In this document: positions 14,729 through 21,490 of the stretch, in pieces
How positions within the stretch are numbered: the first letter of the stretch is position 1
Layout: every line of letters begins with the position of its first letter
NCBI GenBank assembly: GCA_031258755.1
Contig: JAIRMK010000112.1
Span: forward strand, 1 to 21,816
DNA length: 21,816 nt
Direction: 5' to 3'
Source: Prevotellaceae bacterium
Lineage (GTDB): Bacteria; Bacteroidota; Bacteroidia; Bacteroidales; UBA932
Made by a program: the position numbers and the translations under genes
Notes under the pieces: generated by a model
What the model was told of the DNA's origin: nothing
Seen by the model: the letters and a program-made list of their open reading frames with translations, nothing else
Databases searched by the model: none

Positions 14729-15712
14729 TTATTTTTTTCTATTTATCAAATGAAAGGCAAAGTTACGCAATTCTTCTTTTCGCTCATCGGCAAGCGCTAC
14801 TGCGGTCAGTTCCTTCTCGGCCTGTCCGAAATAATGATCAATAGCCTTCCCTGCCTGTTCATAAATATTCAATTCATTGTATATTTCCAGCATATTAGTT
14901 ATTTTTTCTTCCGGCGGTGCGTCCCTGTTCTTCAACCAATATTCTAATTTGTATTGTTGTGCGCCCTGCGCTTTTTTCAAGGCTTGTACCAATAAAAAAG
15001 TTTTTTTATTGGTTATAATATCGCCGCCTATGGTTTTGCCGAATGTATTGGAATCGCCATAAGCATCCAGTAAATCATCCTGGATTTGGAACGCCATACC
15101 CAGGCAGCGCCCGAACTTATACATCCGCTGCACGTTCTGCACAGTCGCACCGCCGGCAATGGCGCCGATTTGTGCGGAAGCAGCTAACAACACCGCTGTT
15201 TTCAACTCAATCATCTGCAAATATTCTTCCTCCTCAATACGTGCCAAATGTTCATAGTTCATATCGAACTGCTGTCCCTCGCACACCTGTGCCGCTGTTG
15301 TTCCGAACAATTGTAAAATATCAGTTACGTACTGGGGCGCCGCCTCACACAAGTAGCGGTAAGCCATGATACACATCACATCGCCCGAGAGCATGGCAAC
15401 ATTGATATTCCATTTTTTATGCACCGTATCATAGCCGCGCCGCACCGGCGCCTGATCCATCACGTCATCATGTACCAGCGTGAAGCCATGAAAAATTTCG
15501 ATTCCCACTGCCGGCAACAAAATTTCCTTATTGATGTGGTCATTAAACAGGTTATAGGACAGCAAACACAACAACGGTCTGATACGTTTTCCCCCCATCG
15601 ACATCATATATGAAACAGGGGCATAGAGTTCTCGCGGCGCTTTCGCCAAGTCTAAAGCTACAATTTCTTTTTCTATTTGCGCTTGCAGTGTATGGACTGT
15701 AACTATCCTCAT
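14729..15712 (-). CDS. polyprenyl diphosphate synthase (trans-type)
   Basis: A 327-residue all-alpha prenyltransferase of the FPPS/IspB family. Counting from the ATG at 15712, the first aspartate-rich motif is DDVMD (82-86, within LVHDDVMDQAPVRRG). The second is DDLLD (212-216, within FQIQDDLLDAYGD). GGKRIRPLLC (40-49) binds diphosphate. It condenses isopentenyl diphosphate with allylic diphosphates in the cytoplasm to make the quinone tail or a related prenyl chain. Product length cannot be fixed from motifs alone, but the family size fits medium or long chains. A TTG at 15727 would add five residues but lies at the predicted transcription start, so the ATG is chosen. It leads a unit with DUF4254 and GT9. 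Confidence 0.9.
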   Translation of the reverse strand: MRIVTVHTLQAQIEKEIVALDLAKAPRELYAPVSYMMSMGGKRIRPLLCLLSYNLFNDHINKEILLPAVGIEIFHGFTLVHDDVMDQAPVRRGYDTVHKKWNINVAMLSGDVMCIMAYRYLCEAAPQYVTDILQLFGTTAAQVCEGQQFDMNYEHLARIEEEEYLQMIELKTAVLLAASAQIGAIAGGATVQNVQRMYKFGRCLGMAFQIQDDLLDAYGDSNTFGKTIGGDIITNKKTFLLVQALKKAQGAQQYKLEYWLKNRDAPPEEKITNMLEIYNELNIYEQAGKAIDHYFGQAEKELTAVALADERKEELRNFAFHLINRKK

Positions 15713-15732
15713 AATTCTTTCCGACAAAGTTG

Positions 15733-15764
15733 CAAAATTACAAATTTACCGTAAACCAGACAAA
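15733..15764 (-). promoter_or_regulatory. promoter of the polyprenyl synthase unit
   Basis: On the minus strand TTTG (15764-15761), 20 bp, then TAATTTTG (15740-15733) give a near-perfect Bacteroidetes promoter. The expected start is near 15726-15729, leaving a leader of about 15 nt before the ATG at 15712. It interleaves with the rsgA promoter. Confidence 0.65.
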
Positions 15765-15776
15765 TTACTATCTTTG
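15745..15776 (+). promoter_or_regulatory. promoter of rsgA
   Basis: TTTA (15745-15748), 20 bp, then TATCTTTG (15769-15776). The last G lies only 5 bp before the rsgA ATG at 15782, so the transcript should start at or within a few bases of the ATG. Confidence 0.65.
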
Positions 15777-15781
15777 CTGTT

Positions 15782-16720
15782 ATGAATACAAGTCATTTTG
15801 AGGGTACGGTTTTTCGCCATACCGGGAGTCATTATCTGGTAAAAAACAACGTGTTGCATAAAATTTTCGATTGTGTGGTGCGTGGCAGGTTGCGTTTGCA
15901 CGAAACGACAACCACCAATCCGGTAGCCATTGGAGACATTGTTGATTGTAAAATAATTAGTGAGTCCGAAGGCATTATTACGGCCGTACATCCCCGGCGT
16001 AATTATATTATCCGCCGCGCTGCCAATCTCTCGCACGAAGCCCACATCATTGCCGCTAATATTGATTGCGCCTACCTCATTGTAACCATTACCCATCCCC
16101 GCAATGCATGGACGTTTATCGACCGGTTTTTGGTTACCTGCGAAGCCTACAATGTCCCTGTAAAGCTCATTATTAATAAGGTGGATGTGTATTGTGATGC
16201 GGAAAACGAAGAGAAGGAGCGGTTTAAGCAAATCTATACCCAAGCGGGTTATGAAGTGGTAGAGGTGTCGGCTAAAACAGGGTTTCAGGTTGATTGGCTG
16301 CGGGGCGACGTGTGTGGAAAGTTTTGTTTGTTCTCCGGCGCCTCGGGGGTAGGCAAATCATCGCTCATTAACGCCCTTGACCCCGCACTCTCATTGCGCA
16401 CCGGTGTGCTCAGCAAGACCCACCAAAAGGGCATGCACACCACTACGTTCTACGAGGTGTTTGAGCCCGCCTCGGGCGGCGCTATCGTCGATTCACCCGG
16501 TATCAAAGGGTTCGGGCTGATAGAAATGGAAAAAGAGGAGCTTTATCATTTTTTTCCCGAACTGTTTCACATGGCCGCTCACTGCAAATTCAATCCCTGC
16601 ACCCATACCCACGAGCCCCGCTGTGCTGTGCGCCAAGCGGTGGACGACGGGCGCATCAGCCCCGAACGTTACGACAGTTACCTCAAGATGTTTCAAGCGG
16701 ATGACGAGAAATACCGATAG
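15782..16720 (+). CDS. rsgA: ribosome small subunit-dependent GTPase A
   Basis: A 312-residue circularly permuted GTPase. An N-terminal OB-fold (about 5-75) is followed by G4 NKVD (132-135), G5-like VSAKTG (162-167), G1 GASGVGKSS (186-194), G2-region THQKGMHTTT (213-222) and G3 DSPG (237-240). The C-terminal zinc knuckle has C268, C273, H275 and C281. The order G4-G1-G3 is diagnostic. RsgA acts in late 30S maturation, checking the decoding site and releasing RbfA upon GTP hydrolysis. Length is normal. The N-terminus MNTSHFEGTVFRHTG makes the ATG at 15782 secure, although the predicted transcript start is at that codon. It is convergent with the GNAT cassette and rnr. Confidence 0.96.
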   Translation: MNTSHFEGTVFRHTGSHYLVKNNVLHKIFDCVVRGRLRLHETTTTNPVAIGDIVDCKIISESEGIITAVHPRRNYIIRRAANLSHEAHIIAANIDCAYLIVTITHPRNAWTFIDRFLVTCEAYNVPVKLIINKVDVYCDAENEEKERFKQIYTQAGYEVVEVSAKTGFQVDWLRGDVCGKFCLFSGASGVGKSSLINALDPALSLRTGVLSKTHQKGMHTTTFYEVFEPASGGAIVDSPGIKGFGLIEMEKEELYHFFPELFHMAAHCKFNPCTHTHEPRCAVRQAVDDGRISPERYDSYLKMFQADDEKYR

Positions 16721-16726
16721 AGAAGC

Positions 16727-16769
16727 TTTAATCGTCAATTAAACTAAAATCCAGCAACTTTTGGTCGAG
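16727..16769. repeat. direct repeat copy A: detached rnr 3' end
   Basis: These 43 bp match 17692-17734 with a single difference (38 bp from 16732 are exact). Read on the minus strand they hold the last codons of rnr, LDQKLLDFSLIDD, and its stop, but there is no rnr gene attached. The copy starts 6 bp after the rsgA stop. The one difference is a silent GAC/GAT change in the final Asp codon. Confidence 0.95.
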
Positions 16770-16837
16770 GCATTTAAAAAGATGAACGAGCCGTCGGGGG
16801 GCGCCGTGAAAGACATGCACGAAAATGCCGGAAAATA
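16770..16837 (+). other. coding-like scrap of unknown origin
   Basis: Directly after repeat A the plus strand reads AFKKMNEPSGGAVKDMHENAGK and then TAA, GC-richer than the GNAT gene next to it and with a protein-like composition. It has no start of its own and could be the tail of a gene lost during insertion. I do not recognise the protein, and chance is possible over so short a run. Confidence 0.25.
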
Positions 16838-16868
16838 ATGATTAATGGTTAGTGATTAATCCAAAGTT

Positions 16869-16893
16869 GCCCGCAATAGGTGGGCGGTTTTTT
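16869..16893 (+). terminator. rho-independent terminator-like hairpin
   Basis: GCCCGC, loop AATAG, GTGGGC (one G-T pair), then GG and six T. On the plus strand this would end rsgA transcription before it runs into the convergent GNAT gene. It lies in the 189-bp gap between rsgA and the GNAT stop. On the other strand it lacks a T-tail. Confidence 0.55.
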
Positions 16894-16909
16894 GTGGGGA
16901 TTGTTTTTA

Positions 16910-17479
16910 CTAATAAGATTGGATAACATCTTTTAAATCAAAATACATCAGTCGCGTATCTTCATTCTCATCTTCTGTTGATAAAAAGTCGAAACCGTTT
17001 TTCTGATAAAAATCTAACGCATTTTTGTATGCATCAACTGTAAGAAAGCGACATCCGATGTTTCTATTTTCAATTAACATAAGTTTTACAGCATCCAAGA
17101 TAAAACGGCCTATTCCTTTCCCTCCAAAATTAGAAGCCACTGCAAGCCGTCCGATTTTTACCGCCGGATAATTTTTTCGATGTTTTTTAAAATGTATTTT
17201 ATTCTTCTTGTTGAATTTTTGCCACCATTTTCGTTTAAAGTCACTTTTATCTGAAAAATCAAATACGATTTTATCTGTGAAAAGACAATAATATGCCGCT
17301 AATTCCTTTTCCTTGTACTCAACCAAGTAGGAGACACCCATCAATTGATCATAATAATCTTTTGCATCATCAATTAAAAAACTATTCGAATCCGAATCCC
17401 CACAGTCAAATGATTGAATATGCGTATCTCGTTTTAGCTTTACAATAGATAAGACATCTATGGTCGTATCGTTGATCAA
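16910..17479 (-). CDS. GNAT acetyltransferase, TacT/AtaT-like toxin candidate
   Basis: A 189-residue GNAT-fold protein. Acetyl-CoA-binding motif A is VKIGRLAVASNFGGKGIGRF (107-126), with the pyrophosphate loop GGKGIG. LTVDAYKNALDFYQKNGF (146-163) supplies the tyrosine (Y158) that acts as general acid in toxin GNATs. The N-terminal IQSFDCGDSDSNSFLIDDA (21-39) matches the opening of TacT-type proteins (F-x-C-G-...-L-x-x-A). Such toxins acetylate the amino group of aminoacyl-tRNA and stop translation, while an upstream small protein neutralises them. The ATG overlaps the small gene by 4 bp. It is markedly more AT-rich than rnr and rsgA on either side. An insert of about 25 residues (80-105, Lys-rich) is longer than I expect for TacT, so the target may differ. 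Confidence 0.82.
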   Translation of the reverse strand: MINDTTIDVLSIVKLKRDTHIQSFDCGDSDSNSFLIDDAKDYYDQLMGVSYLVEYKEKELAAYYCLFTDKIVFDFSDKSDFKRKWWQKFNKKNKIHFKKHRKNYPAVKIGRLAVASNFGGKGIGRFILDAVKLMLIENRNIGCRFLTVDAYKNALDFYQKNGFDFLSTEDENEDTRLMYFDLKDVIQSY

Positions 17480-17628
17480 AATCTCTTAATTTTCAAGTAT
17501 AATTGGTACGCTTTTCTCATTCTGTCCAATTCTACATTGGATACAGGTTTCCCCTTCTCGATACGTTGAGCAAAACTCTTTGCTTTTTCACCATACAAAA
17601 TTGGGGTTTCTTTAATCGGTCGTGCCAT
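17476..17628 (-). CDS. small antitoxin-like partner of the GNAT
   Basis: A 50-residue basic protein starting MARPIKETPILYGEKAKSFA and ending KAYQLYLKIKRF. The frame is open to 17703, but the upstream 25 codons contain the promoter, so the ATG at 17628 is the start. I recognise the MARPIKETPILYGE opening as recurring in small Bacteroidetes proteins encoded just before GNAT genes (memory, not searched). It is not an evident ribbon-helix-helix DUF1778 antitoxin such as TacA. Its stop overlaps the GNAT start (ATGA), the usual antitoxin-first layout. The proposed roles are to bind the GNAT and repress the promoter 30 bp upstream. Confidence 0.72.
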   Translation of the reverse strand: MARPIKETPILYGEKAKSFAQRIEKGKPVSNVELDRMRKAYQLYLKIKRF

Positions 17629-17658
17629 AATTCGGTTATTTTGTGGTTGAATTTCGAG

Positions 17659-17689
17659 CAAAGGTATAAAAAAAGTCGAAACCGGCAAA
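17659..17689 (-). promoter_or_regulatory. promoter of the GNAT cassette
   Basis: On the minus strand TTTG (17689-17686), 19 bp, TACCTTTG (17666-17659) matches the Bacteroidetes consensus exactly. The expected start is near 17653-17655, giving a leader of about 25 nt to the ATG at 17628. It lies 2 bp inside repeat B, so the cassette carries its own promoter and does not depend on rnr read-through. Confidence 0.72.
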
Positions 17690-17691
17690 TT

Positions 17692-17734
17692 TTTAGTCGT
17701 CAATTAAACTAAAATCCAGCAACTTTTGGTCGAG
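17692..17734. repeat. direct repeat copy B: 3' end of intact rnr
   Basis: The second copy of the 43-bp repeat, here forming the real end of rnr (last 13 codons, stop TAA 17695-17693). The exact 38-bp core is 17697-17734. Together with copy A at 16727-16769 it brackets about 920 bp that hold only the GNAT pair, its promoter, the hairpin and a short scrap. Confidence 0.95.
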
Positions 17735-19828
17735 ACGGGCGCGGAGCAGTTTTACGCGCACCAGGTCGCCGTAGGTGAGCGTTTTCGCCGTATGACGGCC
17801 TTTGAACATGTAACGCTCCGGAATATACGAATAATAATCGCCACGCATTTCACGCTGCGGCACGTAGCCTTCCACGCCGCTTTCATTCACTTCCACATAA
17901 ATGCCATACTCGGTGACACCCGACACCGTGCCGTCGAAAATCTGTCCTTCCTTGCCTTGCATAAATTCCACCATTTTGTATTTCACGCTTGCCCGCTCAG
18001 CATCTGCCGCCATTTGCTCGCGCTGCGAGGCATATTTACACAAATTCTGGTAGCGCTCCTTATTTTCCGAAGGCCCGCCCGCCAGGTACGTAGTAAGTAA
18101 GCGGTGCACCATCATGTCGGGATACCGGCGGATAGGCGAAGTAAAGTGCGTATAATAATCCGTAGCCAGGCCATAGTGCCCGATATTGTCGGTCGAATAC
18201 ACGGCACGCGCCATGGTGCGTAGCGCCATAATTTCCATGGCATGGTACTCGGGCTTGTTCTTGGCCGCTTCCAGCAGTTTATTGATGGCTTTGGCAATGT
18301 CGCGAGGCGTTTTTGTCGTCCCCATCTTATAGCCCAGATGCCGGATAAAATCCCTGAAATTTTTCAAACGGTCGGCTGTCGGTTCATCGTGCACACGATA
18401 CACAAATGTTTTGGCAGGCTTTGCGGTAGCAATCACTTCGGCCACGTTGCAATTGGCCAGCAGCATAAATTCCTCGATGAGGAAATTCGAATCTTTCATC
18501 TCCCGGAAAAAAATTTCCACCGGTTTTCCTTTTTCATCAACCTTTACCTTTGACTCGGGCTGGTCGAATAAAAGAGCGCCGTTCTTAAAACGTTTGTCGC
18601 GCAGCAATTGCGCAAGTTTATGCAGTACCTGTATTTCTTTGGCAAACGTCCCTTTTTTAGTTTCAATCACTTCCTGCGCACTGTCATAATCAAACCGGTG
18701 ATCCGACCGGATAATTGTGCGCCCCACCCACCGGTTAAGGATTTCCGCATGTTTGTCAAGTTCAAATACGGCCGAATAACACAACTTATCTTCATTAGGG
18801 CGCAACGAACACAACTCATTCGACAGGTGTTCGGGCAGCATCGGCACCGTACGGTCAACCAGATACACCGACGTGGCGCGCAGGGCGGCTTCTTTTTCCA
18901 CCAGCGTGTTGGGCAGCACATAATGCGTCACATCGGCAATATGAACACCCACTTCCCAATTTCCGTTTTTCAATTTTTTTATAGACAGCGCATCGTCGAA
19001 ATCTTTGGCGTCGCTCGGGTCAATCGTGAATGTAGTAATCTCGCGGAAATCGCGGCGTTTGGCAATATCGTCGGCTGTAATTTCGCCTTGAATTTTTTCC
19101 GCATCCTTTTCAACCTTTGCACTAAATCTATAAGGAAGTCCAAATTCCGTAAGGATGGCATGCATTTCGGTATCGTTTTCCCCGATGTTACCCAGCACTT
19201 CGCTTACGCGCCCCACCGGCTCCCGCCGGCGGTCAGACCAGTCATTGACCATTACGGCCACTTTTTGTCCGTTTTCCGCTCCGTTCAGGTCGGCCGGCGA
19301 CACCCTGATGTCGTAAGGCATGTAGCGGCTGTCGGTAATCACATAAATATCCTTGTCGGTAATTTGTATGATGCCGATATACGGACGTTTGCTGCGTTCA
19401 AGAATTTGCAGCACCTCGCCGTCGAACGTGCGGCGCTTGGTGGCGCTCGGCGCAATGCTGAGTCGCACCCTGTCGCCATGCAGTGCGCCGTGCAATTTGT
19501 TAATCCCGATAAAAATATCGTCGTCGTAACCTTCTACCGAAACAAACGCATATCCGTTGCGCGACATCATAATGAGGCCTTCGCCCGCAGGCCTGTCGTA
19601 ATGTTCAATATTTAATTTGTAGCGCTTGTGCGAAAGACGCCTGACTTTCTTTTCTTCCACCAAATCCGCAAGCGCCGCTTCAAACACAGGCAGGTGTTCT
19701 TTTTTCACCCGAGCCTGGTGAATAAGTTGATTAGTACTAAACGAATTTAATGCGTGTTCTTTAAACCAATTGAAAAGAACGTTTTTTATTTCTCCCGGCT
19801 CTTTGTAGCCTCTTTTCTTTTTAGCCAT
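17693..19828 (-). CDS. rnr: ribonuclease R
   Basis: A 711-residue 3'-to-5' exoribonuclease of the RNB family. The N-terminal winged helix (about 10-75) is followed by cold-shock domains (about 80-250). The RNB catalytic domain from about 260 has the metal-binding IDPSDAKDFDDAL (269-281), and an S1 domain occupies about 635-708 (GTVSGVTEYGIYVEV). It degrades structured RNA and takes part in rRNA and tRNA quality control in the cytoplasm. Length is normal. The C-terminus ends LDQKLLDFSLIDD; the last 13 codons are duplicated 965 bp away. It is divergent from gpmI. Confidence 0.96.
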   Translation of the reverse strand: MAKKKRGYKEPGEIKNVLFNWFKEHALNSFSTNQLIHQARVKKEHLPVFEAALADLVEEKKVRRLSHKRYKLNIEHYDRPAGEGLIMMSRNGYAFVSVEGYDDDIFIGINKLHGALHGDRVRLSIAPSATKRRTFDGEVLQILERSKRPYIGIIQITDKDIYVITDSRYMPYDIRVSPADLNGAENGQKVAVMVNDWSDRRREPVGRVSEVLGNIGENDTEMHAILTEFGLPYRFSAKVEKDAEKIQGEITADDIAKRRDFREITTFTIDPSDAKDFDDALSIKKLKNGNWEVGVHIADVTHYVLPNTLVEKEAALRATSVYLVDRTVPMLPEHLSNELCSLRPNEDKLCYSAVFELDKHAEILNRWVGRTIIRSDHRFDYDSAQEVIETKKGTFAKEIQVLHKLAQLLRDKRFKNGALLFDQPESKVKVDEKGKPVEIFFREMKDSNFLIEEFMLLANCNVAEVIATAKPAKTFVYRVHDEPTADRLKNFRDFIRHLGYKMGTTKTPRDIAKAINKLLEAAKNKPEYHAMEIMALRTMARAVYSTDNIGHYGLATDYYTHFTSPIRRYPDMMVHRLLTTYLAGGPSENKERYQNLCKYASQREQMAADAERASVKYKMVEFMQGKEGQIFDGTVSGVTEYGIYVEVNESGVEGYVPQREMRGDYYSYIPERYMFKGRHTAKTLTYGDLVRVKLLRARLDQKLLDFSLIDD

Positions 19829-19835
19829 AAAATGC

Positions 19836-19843
19836 TATCTTTG
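19836..19843 (+). promoter_or_regulatory. candidate -7 box for gpmI
   Basis: TATCTTTG on the plus strand, with the upstream part lying inside the first codons of rnr. The predicted start near 19848 gives a leader of about 60 nt before gpmI. Confidence 0.4.
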
Positions 19844-19857
19844 TCATTTCTTTTTTG

Positions 19858-19888
19858 CAAATATACGCAGAATATACCAAAGTATAAA
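19858..19888 (-). promoter_or_regulatory. promoter of rnr
   Basis: On the minus strand TTTA (19888-19885), 19 bp, TATATTTG (19865-19858). The predicted start is near 19851, leaving about 22 nt before the rnr ATG at 19828. Confidence 0.55.
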
Positions 19889-19906
19889 GAATAAATATAC
19901 AAAATA

Positions 19907-21490
19907 ATGAGTAAAAGAGTATTATTGATGATTTTGGACGGATGGGGAATTGGGCGGCGCGACCATTCCAATGTCATTTTTTCGGCCGGCGCACCGCATA
20001 TCGAGGCGCTGACCGCGCAATACCCTCATGCGCAACTGCTGGCCTCGGGCGAAAACGTGGGACTGCCCGACGGACAAATGGGCAATTCCGAAGTGGGGCA
20101 CTTGAATATAGGCGCCGGACGTGTGGTGTATCAGGACTTGGTGAAAATTAACCGGGCGGCGCGTGACAATTCCATTCTGGAAAACGAGGAAATAAAACAG
20201 GTGTACGACTACGTGAAGAAAAACAATAAACAACTGCACCTGCTGGGATTGGTGTCTGACGGCGGCGTGCACAGTTCGCTGGAACACCTGTTCAAGCTCT
20301 GCGACATCGGGAAGGCTTACGGCATAGAAAAGCTGTTTGTGCACTGCTTCATGGACGGCCGCGACACTGACCCGAAGAGCGGTTTGGGGTTTATTCAACA
20401 GTTGCAGGCGCATTTGGAGAAGTCGGCCGGGACGATTGCCAGCGTGGTAGGCCGTTACTACGCCATGGACCGCGACAAACGTTGGGAGCGCGTAAAAGTA
20501 GCATACGATTTACTGGTTGAGGGCAAAGGCGCAGCCATAACCGATGCGGCGCAAGGTGTGCAACAGTCCTACGCGGCGGGCGTAACCGATGAGTTCATCA
20601 AACCGCTGGTGTGCACCGAAAGCGGCAAGCCCGTGGCCACCATTCAGCCCGGCGATGCGGTGATTTTCTTCAATTTTCGGAACGACCGCGCCAAGGAACT
20701 TACCATTGTGCTTACGCAGGACGAGTTGTTGAAGAAGGCGCAGCAGGAAGCGCAGGCGCTGGGAAGCGTGGCATCGACCGAAGCGAAGGCGGCCATTGCA
20801 GCGATGAAAAACATTCCGCTCTACTACTGCACCATCACGCCATACGACGACAAATTCAAAGGGCTGCATGTTTTATTTGACAAGGACAATGTGCAAAACA
20901 CGCTGGGCGAAACGCTGGCCAAAGCGGGAAAGAAGCAACTGCGGATTGCCGAAACGGAGAAATATGCGCATGTGACGTTTTTCTTCTCCGGCGGACGCGA
21001 AGAAGTGTTTCCGGGCGAAGAACGCATTCTTGTCCCCTCGCCAAAGGTGGCCACTTACGACTTGAAGCCCGAAATGAGCGCCTGCGAAGTGGCCGACGCG
21101 CTGGTAGAAGCGTTGAACAAACAGACGTTTGATTTCGTTGCATTGAACTTCGCCAACGGCGATATGGTAGGACACACCGGCGTGTATGAAGCTATTACAA
21201 AAGCCGTAAAGGCAGTGGACGGGTGTGTGGGAAAGGTGGTGGAGGCCGCGCAGCGCAATGGCTACACCGTCCTCATCACCGCCGACCACGGCAACGCCGA
21301 TTACGCCGAAAACCCCGACGGGTCGCCCAACACGGCGCACTCCTTGAACCCCGTGCCCTTCGTCGTGGTTGACAACAACGTGAAAGCCGTGCACGACGGC
21401 ATCCTGGCCGATATTGCACCTACGGTATTAAAATTAATGGAAATTCCTCAACCTGCCGAGATGACAGGGAGGGTGCTGGTGGATTTCTAA
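19907..21490 (+). CDS. gpmI: 2,3-bisphosphoglycerate-independent phosphoglycerate mutase
   Basis: A 527-residue alkaline-phosphatase-superfamily enzyme that interconverts 3- and 2-phosphoglycerate in glycolysis and gluconeogenesis. The first metal aspartate is D11 in LLMILDGWG. The phosphorylated serine is S61 in GNSEVGHLNIGAG, followed by the phosphotransferase insert with HCFMDGRDTDP (about 145-155) and GRYYAMDRDKRW. The second metal cluster includes FANGDMVGHTG and TADHGNADY. Length is normal for the family. Codon use is GC-rich, as expected of a highly expressed gene. Its stop overlaps the stop of the convergent alkyltransferase-like gene by 4 bp. Confidence 0.97.
   Translation: MSKRVLLMILDGWGIGRRDHSNVIFSAGAPHIEALTAQYPHAQLLASGENVGLPDGQMGNSEVGHLNIGAGRVVYQDLVKINRAARDNSILENEEIKQVYDYVKKNNKQLHLLGLVSDGGVHSSLEHLFKLCDIGKAYGIEKLFVHCFMDGRDTDPKSGLGFIQQLQAHLEKSAGTIASVVGRYYAMDRDKRWERVKVAYDLLVEGKGAAITDAAQGVQQSYAAGVTDEFIKPLVCTESGKPVATIQPGDAVIFFNFRNDRAKELTIVLTQDELLKKAQQEAQALGSVASTEAKAAIAAMKNIPLYYCTITPYDDKFKGLHVLFDKDNVQNTLGETLAKAGKKQLRIAETEKYAHVTFFFSGGREEVFPGEERILVPSPKVATYDLKPEMSACEVADALVEALNKQTFDFVALNFANGDMVGHTGVYEAITKAVKAVDGCVGKVVEAAQRNGYTVLITADHGNADYAENPDGSPNTAHSLNPVPFVVVDNNVKAVHDGILADIAPTVLKLMEIPQPAEMTGRVLVDF

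Noticed and set aside
15713..15727. TTG start for polyprenyl synthase
   Set aside because: It coincides with the predicted transcription start; the ATG at 15712 fits the family and the promoter better.
15746..16243. A 165-codon minus-strand frame opposite rsgA
   Set aside because: It is antisense to the clearly coding OB-fold and G4 part of rsgA and has no recognisable domain.
17629..17703. Longer 75-residue version of the antitoxin-like protein
   Set aside because: The extra codons cover the consensus promoter and part of the rnr repeat, and the known-looking protein start is MARPIKETP.
18608..19615. A 335-codon open frame on the plus strand opposite rnr
   Set aside because: It lies fully inside the rnr coding region on the other strand, has a His/Arg/Phe-rich composition typical of antisense frames and no family features.
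19922..20413. A 163-codon minus-strand frame opposite gpmI, and others like it to 21394
   Set aside because: They mirror a GC-rich conserved enzyme gene. Long antisense frames are expected there.
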